A DNA stretch of 64,000 nt from Bacillus luti (GTDB lineage: Bacteria > Bacillota > Bacilli > Bacillales > Bacillaceae_G): positions 22,622-86,621 of the forward strand of contig NZ_MACI01000009.1 in assembly GCF_001884105.1 (NCBI RefSeq), in the 5' to 3' direction. The notes beneath the pieces were generated by a model. It saw nothing but the letters and a program-made list of their open reading frames with translations, searched no databases and was not told where the DNA came from. The position numbers and the translations under genes are program-made. Shown here piece by piece: positions 16,492 to 25,636 of this stretch (within the stretch, counting starts at the first letter, position 1; each line of letters starts with the position of its first letter).

Positions 16492-17678
16492 CCTTGCAGC
16501 CACTCCCTTATACGCTCTTTCTCATTAACTACGTTTCCTTGTACGATTGCTTCCTCGATTTTCTGAAGCATTTCAGCAACCCACGGACCAGGATTTTTGT
16601 TTGCCCAGTTTAATAAATCATTACCAGTCACATTCATTTCTTGACGGCTCTTTATTGGCAATGCTTGAAACAATGTTTGTACTCGTTTAACAGATGTAGG
16701 GTCATAGCTTTCAATCATCGCTTCATATACTCGCTCTGCCATTTCAGCAATATGAATTCCCGTTTTATAAAGAAGAACTGTATCCCAATCCTTCTCCTTT
16801 CTAGTACGGATTGCTAATAAAATTGCGACAATATCTTTTATTTTTTTATTCGAAAACTTCCATTGACGTAAAAAGACGGATGGATGTTCTTCTCCGATAC
16901 AATATAAGAAAAATGCCCACGCCTCAATATCCGTTTCGAAAGAATCCCATTTATACTGCGTAGCTTTTAACAGTCTCTCTTCTGACATTTGTAAATATGG
17001 CAAATGAGAAAATAGCTTCGTCTCTACTAACTCTTGGAGACCCTTCACACAATATGTGCCAGTTAACAGTTTCTCAAACTCTACTGTAATACGCTCAATT
17101 GCTATATGTTCCAGCAAATGTCCATACGTTTCAATTGCTTGCTTCGTTTTTGTTTCTAAAGCAAATCCTAACGTACTTACGAATCGAATACCACGCATCA
17201 TTCGCAGGGCATCTTCTTGAAAGCGATCTGCCGCATTTCCAACTGTTACAATTTCTTTCTTTTGAATCGCTTCCTGCCCAGCAAATAAATCAACCATTTC
17301 GCCTTCTTCTGTCATGGCAATCGCATTCATTGTAAAATCACGGCGCTTTAAATCTTCTTCTAATGAACGAACAAATTGAACACTACTAGGTCTTCGAAAA
17401 TCTTCATATTCGCTTTCTGTTCGAAAAGTGGTTACCTCATAAGGTTCACCATTTTCTACAACAATTACAGTTCCATGCTCAAGACCAACGGGAACATGCC
17501 TCGGAAACATTCCCATCACTTCTTCTGGTAAAGCAGATGTCGCAATATCAATATCTCCAATCGGTCTGTCGATAATAAGATCTCTCACGCTCCCACCAAC
17601 AAAGTAAGCCTCATGTCCTTGTCGCTTTAATGTCTCAATAATAGAACTAGCTTTTTTAAATCTTTCCATTTTTGTCAT
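16476..17678 (-). CDS. cca: CCA-adding tRNA nucleotidyltransferase
   Basis: It adds or repairs the 3'-CCA end of tRNAs without a nucleic acid template. The 400-residue class II enzyme shows [21 protein letters not shown] (the metal-binding D-x-D is GDIDIA), the basic [10 protein letters not shown] motif, and [18 protein letters not shown]. The start ATG overlaps the last codons of bshA by 23 bases; a second ATG three codons later is also possible. The gene sits between bshA and birA, as in B. subtilis. Confidence 0.95.
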   Translation of the reverse strand: MTKMERFKKASSIIETLKRQGHEAYFVGGSVRDLIIDRPIGDIDIATSALPEEVMGMFPRHVPVGLEHGTVIVVENGEPYEVTTFRTESEYEDFRRPSSVQFVRSLEEDLKRRDFTMNAIAMTEEGEMVDLFAGQEAIQKKEIVTVGNAADRFQEDALRMMRGIRFVSTLGFALETKTKQAIETYGHLLEHIAIERITVEFEKLLTGTYCVKGLQELVETKLFSHLPYLQMSEERLLKATQYKWDSFETDIEAWAFFLYCIGEEHPSVFLRQWKFSNKKIKDIVAILLAIRTRKEKDWDTVLLYKTGIHIAEMAERVYEAMIESYDPTSVKRVQTLFQALPIKSRQEMNVTGNDLLNWANKNPGPWVAEMLQKIEEAIVQGNVVNEKERIREWLQGCNLL

Positions 17679-18801
17679 CCCTTAGTACGTCATAGTAAAT
17701 CGTTTCATATTGTGAGACGATTTTTTCTGAGCGGAACTGCTCGTAAACACTTTCTCTCGCTCGTTCTCCCATATTACGGTGAAGTTCCTCATCCTTTAAC
17801 AGCTGAATAGCTTGATTTGCCACTCCTGTTATATCGCCAACTTCACATAAATACCCTGTTTCACCATGTTGAATGACCTCTGGAATACCTCCAACCCTTG
17901 TTCCGATACAAGGTACACCACACGCCATCGCTTCTAATAAAACAAGGCCAAAACTTTCCTTCTCTGATAGAAGCAACATTAAGTCACTCATCGCAAGTAA
18001 CTCTGCAACATTATCCTGTTTTCCTAGGAATAAAACGCGATCTTCAATATGTAAGTTCTTCACTAACTGTAAGATCGTACAAAATTCTGGTCCGTCCCCA
18101 ACAAGAAGCAACTTCGCATCTACTTCTTTAGCCACTTTAGCAAATGCCTGAACAACGTCCTGTACACGTTTCACTTTACGGAAATTTGAAATATGAATCA
18201 GTATCTTTTCACTCTCACTTATACCGTATTCTTTCTTTAATTGAGACATATCGCGCTTGAAATATACGCGTTCATCTATAAAGTTGTATACCGTTTGAAT
18301 GTCTTTATTTGGTTTTACAAGCTCATGCGTTTCATCAATTAATGAATGCGAGACAGCCGTAACAACATCCGACTGCTCAATACCAAACCGAATTAAATTA
18401 TTTAACGAAGGGTCGGAACCTAACACAGTAATATCTGTTCCATGCAAGGTTGTAACAATTTTAATGCGCTCTCCAATCATTTGTTTTGCTAAATACGCAC
18501 AAATCGCATGTGGTATTGCGTAATGCACATGTAAAATATCTAAGTTTTCTCTTTGTGCAACCTCTGCCATTTTACTCGCTAATGCTAAATCGTATGGTGG
18601 ATATTGAAATACAGAGTATTGATTTACTGTCACTTCATGGAAATAAATGTTTGGATACACTTTATTTAACCGGAATGGTAAACCCGATGTAATAAAATGA
18701 ATTTCATGCCCGCGCTCCGCCAATTGCTTTCCTAATTCTGTTCCAACAACTCCAGAACCACCTACAGAAGGATAACATGTAATACCTATTTTCAATTTCA
18801 T
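17656..18801 (-). CDS. bshA: N-acetyl-alpha-D-glucosaminyl L-malate synthase BshA
   Basis: First enzyme of bacillithiol synthesis: it joins UDP-GlcNAc to L-malate. It has 381 residues and the GT4 glycosyltransferase fold. The glycine-rich N-terminus is [20 protein letters not shown], the middle has [11 protein letters not shown], and the C-terminal domain has the donor-site motif [20 protein letters not shown]. It overlaps bshB1 by four bases (ATGA type) and cca by 23, so the three are tightly coupled. Confidence 0.95.
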   Translation of the reverse strand: MKLKIGITCYPSVGGSGVVGTELGKQLAERGHEIHFITSGLPFRLNKVYPNIYFHEVTVNQYSVFQYPPYDLALASKMAEVAQRENLDILHVHYAIPHAICAYLAKQMIGERIKIVTTLHGTDITVLGSDPSLNNLIRFGIEQSDVVTAVSHSLIDETHELVKPNKDIQTVYNFIDERVYFKRDMSQLKKEYGISESEKILIHISNFRKVKRVQDVVQAFAKVAKEVDAKLLLVGDGPEFCTILQLVKNLHIEDRVLFLGKQDNVAELLAMSDLMLLLSEKESFGLVLLEAMACGVPCIGTRVGGIPEVIQHGETGYLCEVGDITGVANQAIQLLKDEELHRNMGERARESVYEQFRSEKIVSQYETIYYDVLRDDKNGKI

Positions 18802-19502
18802 TTACATCCCCCTATTAAATCAGCATGTAATAAAACCGGTTTCTTACTCATAAATCCTTCGGCATACAAAGCTCCCACTTCTTTTCCAAACATCTTCTCA
18901 CGAGCGACCACAGTTTCAACGTAACCTTCTGTTAACGGCGTCTTAACACCATCACTCCCTGTTGAAAACTGACTTTCATACGCTTCTAATGCCTCCACTT
19001 TTTGCGATAGGTACTCACTAATATCTATACAAAAATTCGGTTTATGAAAACCATTAATCATATAATTATAAAATGACTCTACACGATGCGGTGGAAGTTC
19101 TGGCATATATTTACGGATTCCTGCCGAAAAAATAGCTTCTTCCACAAGCTTTGCACAATTTGCATGATCTGGATGACGATCTTCATAATACGGTGCAAAA
19201 ACTAGTTTTGGTTTATATGTACGGATCACCTTTACAATTTCACGTATATACTCTTCTTTCATATACAAACCACGGTCTGGCATCGCTAAATTCAGTCTCG
19301 TCTTTACTCCCATTATACGAGCAGCGACCTTTGCTTCTTCTTTTCTCAACTCTATCGTTCCATTTGAAGAAAGATCAGCTTCTGTTAAATCACAAATACC
19401 TACTTCATACCCTTGCTTTGTATATTTAGCAATGGTACCAGCCATGCCGATTTCAACATCATCGGCATGAGCACCAAACGCTAATATATGTAATCCACTC
19501 AT
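18798..19502 (-). CDS. bshB1: GlcNAc-malate deacetylase BshB1
   Basis: Second step of bacillithiol synthesis: zinc-dependent removal of the acetyl group from GlcNAc-malate. The LmbE/PIG-L fold is shown by [13 protein letters not shown] (zinc ligands H, D, D) and [13 protein letters not shown] (zinc His plus catalytic region). I set the start at the ATG at 19502 (234 residues, beginning [11 protein letters not shown]), with AGGGGAAC at good spacing; the frame extends five codons upstream. bshA follows with a four-base overlap and mgsA precedes by 11 bases. The gene also stands beside bshA in B. subtilis. Confidence 0.94.
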   Translation of the reverse strand: MSGLHILAFGAHADDVEIGMAGTIAKYTKQGYEVGICDLTEADLSSNGTIELRKEEAKVAARIMGVKTRLNLAMPDRGLYMKEEYIREIVKVIRTYKPKLVFAPYYEDRHPDHANCAKLVEEAIFSAGIRKYMPELPPHRVESFYNYMINGFHKPNFCIDISEYLSQKVEALEAYESQFSTGSDGVKTPLTEGYVETVVAREKMFGKEVGALYAEGFMSKKPVLLHADLIGGCK

Positions 19503-19513
19503 AATTGTTCCCC

Positions 19514-19909
19514 TCATTTTCTTAACTTGCGATAATCTAAATCTCCTCGCTCTAATGCGTGCATTAACATTTCAGCACTTGCCATATTCGTTGCAAGTGG
19601 AATCGCATATACATCGCATAAACGAAGCAACGCATTCACATCAGGTTCATGCGGTTGTGCTGTTAATGGATCACGGAAGAAAATCACCATATCCATATCA
19701 TTTTTTGCAATCATCGCACCGATTTCTTGGTCACCGCCAAGTGGACCCGACTGATATCTTGTTACAACTAAACCAGTCGCTTCCATAATACGAAGTCCTG
19801 TCGTTCCGGTTGCAAATAATTCATGTTTTTCAAAAATTGGTTTATACGCGTATGCAAACGAAACCATATCATTTTTCTTTTTGTCATGTGCAATTAAGGC
19901 AATTTTCAT
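19514..19909 (-). CDS. mgsA: Methylglyoxal synthase MgsA
   Basis: It converts dihydroxyacetone phosphate to methylglyoxal and phosphate, an overflow route of glycolysis. It has 131 residues, the usual length. Catalytic and phosphate-binding motifs are visible: [10 protein letters not shown] (H8, D9), ATGTTG (34-38 region), and [10 protein letters not shown] with the catalytic aspartate D60. [15 protein letters not shown] forms the rest of the pocket. It lies between dapB and the bacillithiol genes. Because bacillithiol takes part in detoxifying methylglyoxal in Bacillus, co-transcription may make functional sense; that is inference. Confidence 0.95.
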   Translation of the reverse strand: MKIALIAHDKKKNDMVSFAYAYKPIFEKHELFATGTTGLRIMEATGLVVTRYQSGPLGGDQEIGAMIAKNDMDMVIFFRDPLTAQPHEPDVNALLRLCDVYAIPLATNMASAEMLMHALERGDLDYRKLRK

Positions 19910-19923
19910 CCGTTGTCTCCCCT

Positions 19924-20724
19924 TTAGTCGATAATATTTTCTAAACCGTACACAAGATGATCCAGGTTCATTACTGTCTCAATTGATAGTTTTACACCTG
20001 ACATAAATGATGCACGATTAAATGAATCATGACGAACTGTTAACATTTGTCCATCCCCACCGAACATTACTTCTTGGTGCGCAATAAGTCCTGGTAAACG
20101 CACACTATGAATGTGAATACCATCTACATTTGCACCACGTGCTCCTGCTAATTGTTCCGTTTCATTAGGATGTCCTTGCTCTTTTGGCACACGATTTTGA
20201 CGGATTAACTCTACCGTTTTTACAGCTGTACCAGATGGTGCATCTAATTTTTGGTCATGATGTAATTCAATTACTTCAACATCTTGGAAATACTTCGCTG
20301 CCATTTGTGAGAATTTCATCATAAGAACTGCACCAATTGCAAAGTTTGGAGCGATAATTGTTCCTACTTCTTTTTCTTTTGCATTTTCTGTTAATTGCTT
20401 TAGTTCTTCTTCAGTAAATCCAGTTGTACCAATAACAGATCGAAGTCCACGTTCAACTGCAAGTGTCACATGTTTCTTTCCAACTTCTGGTGTTGTTAAA
20501 TCTAATAATACATCTGCTTCTACTTCATCTAAACAAGTATGTAAATCTGCGTAAACTGGTGTGTCTAACATCGGCATACCAGGTAAATCGGAAATCTTCT
20601 CTCCACCATGCTTATAATCCACTGCTGCTACTAAATTGAAATGTTCTGTTCTTTCCATAAGAAGGACTGCTTCATGTCCCATACGTCCTCTTGGCCCAGC
20701 GATAATTACTTTAATTTCTTTCAT
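19924..20724 (-). CDS. dapB: 4-hydroxy-tetrahydrodipicolinate reductase DapB
   Basis: Lysine and diaminopimelate pathway enzyme that reduces the DapA product with NAD(P)H, feeding peptidoglycan and, in sporulating cells, dipicolinic acid. It has 266 residues. The nucleotide loop is [15 protein letters not shown], and the substrate/catalytic segment [18 protein letters not shown] contains the paired histidines and lysine. Its start overlaps the ypjD stop as TAATG, which implies coupling. Confidence 0.96.
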   Translation of the reverse strand: MKEIKVIIAGPRGRMGHEAVLLMERTEHFNLVAAVDYKHGGEKISDLPGMPMLDTPVYADLHTCLDEVEADVLLDLTTPEVGKKHVTLAVERGLRSVIGTTGFTEEELKQLTENAKEKEVGTIIAPNFAIGAVLMMKFSQMAAKYFQDVEVIELHHDQKLDAPSGTAVKTVELIRQNRVPKEQGHPNETEQLAGARGANVDGIHIHSVRLPGLIAHQEVMFGGDGQMLTVRHDSFNRASFMSGVKLSIETVMNLDHLVYGLENIID

Positions 20725-21065
20725 TATTCTTTCTCTCCCTCATCAATACGTGTCCAACGATCTTTATCACGTGTATTAAATTTCTCCATTACAATGTTAT
20801 GTGCTGTTTCTAAATCAATATTTAAACTATTTGCCATACAAATCATAACAAACAATACATCTCCAAGCTCTTCTTCAATACTTCGTTCTTTTTCAGTTGT
20901 TTTCTTCGGTTTCTCACCATAATAATGGTTTAATTCCCTCGCAAGCTCTCCCATTTCTTCTGTTAAACGAGCCATCATTGCAAGCGGGCTGAAATAACCT
21001 TCTTTAAACTGACCGATATATGCATCTACTTCTTTCTGCATATCCTTCATCGTTTTTGCTTCCAT
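20724..21065 (-). CDS. ypjD: YpjD, MazG-type nucleotide pyrophosphohydrolase
   Basis: A 113-residue all-alpha NTP pyrophosphatase-like protein with the MazG metal-binding pattern: [10 protein letters not shown] and [13 protein letters not shown]. It may hydrolyse non-canonical NTPs, but the substrate is not evident. I set the start at the ATG at 21065 ([14 protein letters not shown]), because AGAGGTG precedes it and its length then matches B. subtilis YpjD. The frame runs open upstream to a TTG at 21122 without a ribosome site. It is the first gene of the ypjD-dapB-mgsA-bshB1-bshA-cca-birA operon, and the repeat array at 21177 lies just upstream. Confidence 0.85.
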   Translation of the reverse strand: MEAKTMKDMQKEVDAYIGQFKEGYFSPLAMMARLTEEMGELARELNHYYGEKPKKTTEKERSIEEELGDVLFVMICMANSLNIDLETAHNIVMEKFNTRDKDRWTRIDEGEKE

Positions 21066-21176
21066 ACAATTCACCTCTAATCCTTCCTCTTTCATGTTAG
21101 CCAATTCATCGCGATTTGACAAATATTATTCCCCGCCAAACACCTATTTGCGACCCTTTTTTGGATAGACTATAAT

Positions 21177-21470
21177 AAAGTGAAACTTTCTTTTGCGATT
21201 TTTGCAAAAGATTAGTTGAACCAATCGGGTCCCTACGGCTGGTTTGTACTTCTTCCTTGCTCCATCTCCTACCAGCCGTTGGGACGGGGTAAAGTGAAAC
21301 TTTCTTTTGCGATTTTTGCAAAAGATTAGCCCACACCAATCGGGTTCCTACGGCTAGTTCGCCTTTCTTCAGTGCTTTATCTCCTACCTGCCGTTGGAAC
21401 GGGGTAAAGTGAAACTTCTTTTGCTTGGTTTTGGCAAAAGATCAGCCCACACCAATCGGGCCCTACGGAA
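21177..21470. repeat. Tandem array of about 2.5 bcr-type repeat units
   Basis: Units start at 21177, 21291 and 21406 (period 114-115 bases), each opening with AAAGTGAAACTT. The third is truncated after CCCTACGG. Every unit has a small hairpin (CTTTTGC...GCAAAAG) and the word CCAATCGGG. Units 1 and 2 also carry a long tail hairpin; in unit 1 the arms ACGGCTGGT/ACCAGCCGT are perfect. The array fills most of the 503-base divergent gap between ypjD and ypjC. The open frame across it (21106-21339, minus) is repeat-derived and not a gene. Confidence 0.85.
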
Positions 21471-21568
21471 TTTTACTATTTTCACCAACAACTAGAAATA
21501 ACTTTTTATTATGTTTTATCGTTTCAGCGGAGCACTGCCAATCATTACATAATTAGGGGGATTTCTAT

Positions 21569-22450
21569 ATGAAAGCAAACTTGAAGATCCGAAATATCAT
21601 TTTCATTTTAATCGGTTCCGCTATTTTCTCTTTCGGTATTGTGAATATCAATATTGAAAACCACCTTGCAGAGGGTGGCTTTACTGGTATTACGCTATTA
21701 TTATACTTTCTATTTTCGCTTGATCCTTCCTATACAAACTTAATTTTGAATATTCCTATATTTTTTATCGGTTGGAAGTTACTCGGTCGAACGACATTTT
21801 TGTACACATTAATAGGTACCTTTAGCGTATCTTTATTCCTATGGGTTTTTCAGCGTTACGAAGTACTCAACTTACATTTAAACTTGCAAAATGATATGAC
21901 ACTCGCTGCTTTATTCGCTGGAGCATTTATCGGTATCGGGCTTGGAATTATATTTAAGTACGGCGGTACTACTGGCGGTGTTGATATTATTGCAAGGCTA
22001 GCTCACAAATATTTTGGATGGAGTATGGGAAAAACGATGTTTATGTTTGATGCCGTCGTTATTGTCGTCTCTATGCTTACCTATTTATCCTATCGCGAAG
22101 GCATGTATACGTTAGTTGCTGTTTTTATCGGCGCAAAAGTCATCGATTTTATGCAAGAAGGTGCTTATGCAGCTAAAGGAGCAACTATTATCTCGGATAG
22201 AAACGATGAAATTGCTGCAAAAATTTTATCCGAAATGGAGCGCGGTGCAACCTTTTTAAAAGCTGTTGGATCCTATACAAAAATAGAACGTAACGTATTG
22301 TATTGCGTCGTTGCAAAAAATGAAATCGTGAAATTAAAAAATATCATTACTTCTGTAGATCCTCACGCCTTTGTTGCTGTAAGTGATGTACATGATGTAG
22401 TTGGCGAAGGATTTACATTAGATGAAAATAAAAAACCGTTACATAATTAA
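21569..22450 (+). CDS. ypjC: YpjC, YitT/DUF2179 family membrane protein
   Basis: A 293-residue protein with about six membrane helices in the first two thirds (for example IIFILIGSAIFSFGIVNI and LYTLIGTFSVSLFLWVF), including the YitT signature GGTTGGVDIIARL. A soluble C-terminal DUF2179 domain (about 205-285) contains GATFLKAVGSYTKIERNVLYC and DPHAFVAVSDVHDVVGEGF. The family function is unknown. An AGGGGGA site precedes the ATG. In B. subtilis ypjC lies on the same strand as ypjD and ypjB; here it points the other way. Confidence 0.85.
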   Translation: MKANLKIRNIIFILIGSAIFSFGIVNINIENHLAEGGFTGITLLLYFLFSLDPSYTNLILNIPIFFIGWKLLGRTTFLYTLIGTFSVSLFLWVFQRYEVLNLHLNLQNDMTLAALFAGAFIGIGLGIIFKYGGTTGGVDIIARLAHKYFGWSMGKTMFMFDAVVIVVSMLTYLSYREGMYTLVAVFIGAKVIDFMQEGAYAAKGATIISDRNDEIAAKILSEMERGATFLKAVGSYTKIERNVLYCVVAKNEIVKLKNIITSVDPHAFVAVSDVHDVVGEGFTLDENKKPLHN

Positions 22451-22452
22451 TA

Positions 22453-22489
22453 TGACTAGAAAAGCTGCTTAGCTTTTCTAGTTTTTTAT
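22453..22489. terminator. Terminator of ypjC
   Basis: CTAGAAAAGCT-GCTT-AGCTTTTCTAG is followed by TTTTTTATT on the plus strand. The 3' end of the convergent glycosylase gene (stop 22478-22480) lies within it. Confidence 0.85.
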
Positions 22490-23131
22490 TGATATATGTT
22501 GCTTCAGCTTCTCTAAATCCTCATAAATCAACTCCAATAAACTCCGGTTATAAAAAATTGAAGCTGGATGAAAGGTCGGAAAAATATGATATTCTTTCTC
22601 TGACCATGTAAACTCTGCACTTTGCATATCCTTTAATTTTTGAATGGGTTGTTTTAATAATTTTCCGTGTACATCTGTTATTTTTTTATTTTTTCCTGTT
22701 AAACGTTGAAGACCGATATTTCCAAGCGTTACGATAAGCTTCGGGTTTATTTGCTCTAATTCATAATCTAACAAAGGTGCATGCGCAATTATTTCCCCTT
22801 GATTTGGCGTTCTATTATATTTTTTCTGTATGATTTCACCATTTCGTTCTTTTTTCTCTCGCCATTTATAAGGTCTACTCCGAACAGCGCTCGTAATATA
22901 TACTTCTTCCCTTGTAACTTGAATCCGTTCTAAAAAACCCATCAATTGTTTTCCTGCCCTCCCGCTAAACGGTATCCCATTATGAATTTCTGTTTCACCA
23001 GGCGCTTCTCCTAACAACATAAATTTTGGATTTTCAGGACCTTGTCCCCTTAAAAAACCTTCTAATTGATAAGAATTACTACGTTCTTTCACTTGTTTTA
23101 CTAGATCGTCTGGATATTGCACCATCTTCAC
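22478..23131 (-). CDS. Family 4-like uracil-DNA glycosylase lacking cysteines
   Basis: A 217-residue uracil-DNA glycosylase superfamily protein. Motif 1 is GEAPGETEIHNGIPFSGRAG (about residues 42-61), as in family 4 enzymes, and the C-terminal motif is FHPAS. Classical family 4 enzymes hold a [4Fe-4S] cluster through four cysteines, one in a CRPP-like segment; here that segment reads SAVRSRPYKWREKK, and the whole protein has no cysteine. It is therefore either a cluster-free variant or a changed glycosylase. A GTG-like weak site precedes the ATG; a second ATG two codons later is equally possible. It is monocistronic and has no counterpart at this site in B. subtilis. Confidence 0.8.
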   Translation of the reverse strand: MKMVQYPDDLVKQVKERSNSYQLEGFLRGQGPENPKFMLLGEAPGETEIHNGIPFSGRAGKQLMGFLERIQVTREEVYITSAVRSRPYKWREKKERNGEIIQKKYNRTPNQGEIIAHAPLLDYELEQINPKLIVTLGNIGLQRLTGKNKKITDVHGKLLKQPIQKLKDMQSAEFTWSEKEYHIFPTFHPASIFYNRSLLELIYEDLEKLKQHISIKN

Positions 23132-23218
23132 CTGCCTTTATCATACGCTGCTTATATGTATTTTGATTTTCTTACAACGTTTCTTTCATTTTATCCTATC
23201 CATTTATTACAAATAATA

Positions 23219-23247
23219 AAAAAAGACTATCATAATTGATAGTCTTT
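23219..23247 (-). terminator. Terminator of the yugP-like gene
   Basis: On the minus strand AAAGACTATCA-ATTA-TGATAGTCTTTTTTT follows the stop codon directly. Confidence 0.85.
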
Positions 23248-23929
23248 AGTCGTCGCTACGCTGCATACCAGTATACATTAATACGAGACGTAATAATTCA
23301 AATACCGCTACAGCTGCAGCTGCTACATATGTTAATGCTGCCGCATTTAATACTTTACGAGCTTGGCCATATTCATCTGTGGATACGATACCTAGCGCTT
23401 CGATTTGTTGCATTGCACGTTTTGATGCATCAAACTCAACTGGTAATGTAACCAGTTGGAACACAACACCTGCTGCCATTAAAATAATTCCTAATAACAA
23501 TAGTTTTGACATTGTCGCAAATATACCAATCATAATAAATACCCATGATATATTCGAGCCAAAATTGGCTACAGGAACTAACGAATGACGAATACGCATA
23601 AAGTTATAATCTTGTGCATCTTGAATCGCGTGTCCTACTTCGTGTGCTGCAACTGCTGTACCAGCAACTGAATGACCGTAATAGTTATCTGTTGATAATC
23701 GAACCGTTTTGGCAGTTGGATCATAATGGTCTGATAAATGACCTGGTGTTTCTTCCACAGCTACGTTGTATAATCCATTTTCATCTAAAATTTTTCGAGC
23801 CACTTCCGCTCCTGTCATACCTGATGTTGAATAAACTTGTGAATACTTGCTATAGGCACTACGTACTCTTGACTGTGCATACAACGGTATGATCATTATG
23901 ATCGCGAAGTAAATTAAATAAAACATCAT
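23246..23929 (-). CDS. YugP-like membrane zinc metallopeptidase
   Basis: A 227-residue integral membrane protein of the neutral zinc metallopeptidase (YugP) family. An N-terminal helix (about 3-18) is followed by a soluble part with the zinc motif H96-E-V-G-H100 in AVAAHEVGHAIQDA, then helices around 128-143, 145-160 and 198-218. The third ligand is probably the acidic residue in LPVEFDASKRA. The family is widespread in Firmicutes and its substrate is unknown. The B. subtilis yugP gene is elsewhere on that chromosome, so this position is specific to the present lineage. Confidence 0.85.
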   Translation of the reverse strand: MMFYLIYFAIIMIIPLYAQSRVRSAYSKYSQVYSTSGMTGAEVARKILDENGLYNVAVEETPGHLSDHYDPTAKTVRLSTDNYYGHSVAGTAVAAHEVGHAIQDAQDYNFMRIRHSLVPVANFGSNISWVFIMIGIFATMSKLLLLGIILMAAGVVFQLVTLPVEFDASKRAMQQIEALGIVSTDEYGQARKVLNAAALTYVAAAAVAVFELLRLVLMYTGMQRSDD

Positions 23930-24031
23930 GAACCTCCATTGAAGTTTTAATTATAGTACTTCTCATTCTATTTTCTTCTGCCATTATTGTCAATGAATAA
24001 ACCTTACAATCCATATCTTTATTTATCCGTA

Positions 24032-24820
24032 TTATCTATTTTTAGAATGCATATTACTTTTTCGTTTCTCTCTCTCTCCTTTATACTTTCTCCATCCAAC
24101 ATAAGTTAATGTGAATAAAATAAGCCCTCCAGTAATTGTCATAAACCAAATGAGAGAGGGGCCAATTTCATCCTTTTTTACTGTGTGAAATATCTTTTGC
24201 AAATCCCCTTTAATAATTCCTAATTGCATTTGACCGCCTTTCGTTTTTAACATTACGTTACGAAATTCGTCCAAATAAGATAAATGAGCATTTACACGTT
24301 GCACCTCGTTTTCCGGCAGGGCAATCATTAGGCTTGGATAAATAATATTAAATTCCTTTAAAAATGTATTTAACGTTTGTTGAAACTGCCCGGTATCTTC
24401 TTTTTTCATCGCTTTTTCCATTTGAGAAAAGGCATCCATTACTTTCCCTTCTCTTTCCATCCAAAGTGGTTGATATTTCGATACTTGTGCATCAACAGCA
24501 AGTTGTAGTGCTAACACATTATCAATTTTTACTTGCTTACCTAAATCCTCTTCCGAGAGAGATTGTTTCGCCTTGTCGTAAGCTAAAGAAATGACTCTAA
24601 ATTGATCTGGTGTTACCTCTTGCTTTTTTTCATTTCCCTTTATTACAAACTGCTCCGAGAAATGTTGTAATACTTGCACAGCTTTTTCATCTTCATTACG
24701 CTTCACTAATTGTAATGAGTCGTCTAACAATCCTGTTAACTCACTCCACTCTTCAGCATATATACGTAACGGAAACATTATAATTAGAAATGCGATCAAT
24801 CCAATTAATGTTCTCTTCAT
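24032..24820 (-). CDS. ypjB: Sporulation protein YpjB
   Basis: A 262-residue protein with an N-terminal signal peptide (MKRTLIGLIAFLIIMFPLRI, cleavage probably near YAEE), a long helical extracytoplasmic domain and one C-terminal membrane helix (FMTITGGLILFTLTYVGW) followed by a basic tail. This is the architecture of YpjB, reported as sporulation-related in B. subtilis. I set the start at 24820 because the signal peptide begins there and a GGGGGGACC stretch precedes it; the frame extends 16 codons upstream without a better site. The ypjA-(lit)-ypjB order is otherwise conserved. Confidence 0.8.
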   Translation of the reverse strand: MKRTLIGLIAFLIIMFPLRIYAEEWSELTGLLDDSLQLVKRNEDEKAVQVLQHFSEQFVIKGNEKKQEVTPDQFRVISLAYDKAKQSLSEEDLGKQVKIDNVLALQLAVDAQVSKYQPLWMEREGKVMDAFSQMEKAMKKEDTGQFQQTLNTFLKEFNIIYPSLMIALPENEVQRVNAHLSYLDEFRNVMLKTKGGQMQLGIIKGDLQKIFHTVKKDEIGPSLIWFMTITGGLILFTLTYVGWRKYKGEREKRKSNMHSKNR

Positions 24821-24914
24821 CCCGGTCCCCCCTATAACTACTAGTACAAAATATGTTGAATTGGACAAGAATAGAACAGAACTGGACTGAAAAATATATT
24901 ATCGTTTTCAAAAC

Positions 24915-24950
24915 AAAAAAATTCTCTTTAAACAGAGAATTTTTTCTTTG
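24915..24950 (-). terminator. Terminator of the lit-like gene
   Basis: On the minus strand AAAAAATTCTCT-GTTTA-AAGAGAATTTTTTTG. The hairpin covers the last codons of the lit-like gene, which ends at 24928. Confidence 0.8.
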
Positions 24951-25614
24951 AACCCCTTTTCTTTTTTACGAAATATCTATACAAACTGAAACAAAGTATA
25001 CTACCACTTAAAATGAATAATAAAATAGCACATGCAGCATGCATAAAGAACTCTTCCGGTAGCATTAATATAATTGGATCCGTTTCAATATCAAACATCC
25101 AATAATCATTACTGAATAAAAGCTTATGGAATAATACAAAACTCTTTTCAAAATTAATAGCAATTGGTAACATCAGTGCTATCGGAAATATAATCGTTAA
25201 AATCGATCCGTGCAGTAAAAACTTTTCGTTTTTTCTTTTTAATAAATAAACGCCGCCTATCACTACTATCATAATTGTCGCATACATCACATATTGAATC
25301 TTTACTAAAATATTTTTAACATCTACAAAATGTATACGCCCATTTGTAGACATATCTAATGTTGGTAATTGTAATGCCCCGTCATAAAACGGAGATAAAT
25401 ATGTAATAAGCACATCATAATTCCTCTTAATTTCATCCTTCGTCATATCCGCTAAATCTGGAATATTTAAAAAATCAATTTCAAAATAATACAGCCATTT
25501 CCCATATACAACCGCCATTGTTGCAAGTGCAAAAATAGAAAATGCGATACTATATGAAACAACTATCGTAATCAATCGATCCAATATTTTTGTACCACTC
25601 TTATTTTTCTTCAT
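24928..25614 (-). CDS. lit: Probable lipoprotein intramolecular transacylase Lit (TIGR01906/DUF1461)
   Basis: A 228-residue protein with four membrane helices (about 14-36, 105-125, 135-153, 190-212) and one large extracytoplasmic loop between the first two. Two conserved segments of the TIGR01906 family are visible: NGRIHFVDVK with H95, and LFHKLLFSNDYWMFDIETDP with H163, followed by LMLPEEFF. Lit moves an acyl chain within diacylated lipoproteins to give the lyso form, and a chromosomal B. cereus lit gene is known; the two histidines correspond to those reported as essential. It lies between ypjA and ypjB, a place empty in B. subtilis, and ends at its own terminator. I infer the function from motif memory, not alignment. 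Confidence 0.78.
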   Translation of the reverse strand: MKKNKSGTKILDRLITIVVSYSIAFSIFALATMAVVYGKWLYYFEIDFLNIPDLADMTKDEIKRNYDVLITYLSPFYDGALQLPTLDMSTNGRIHFVDVKNILVKIQYVMYATIMIVVIGGVYLLKRKNEKFLLHGSILTIIFPIALMLPIAINFEKSFVLFHKLLFSNDYWMFDIETDPIILMLPEEFFMHAACAILLFILSGSILCFSLYRYFVKKKRGSKKKFSV

Positions 25615-25636
25615 TTTCTCCCCCTAAATGTTCTCA

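Noticed and set aside
21106-21339. 77-codon minus-strand frame with repeated LLQKSQKKVSLY
   Set aside because: The internal peptide repeat is only the translation of the tandem DNA repeat; there is no ribosome site and no protein family.
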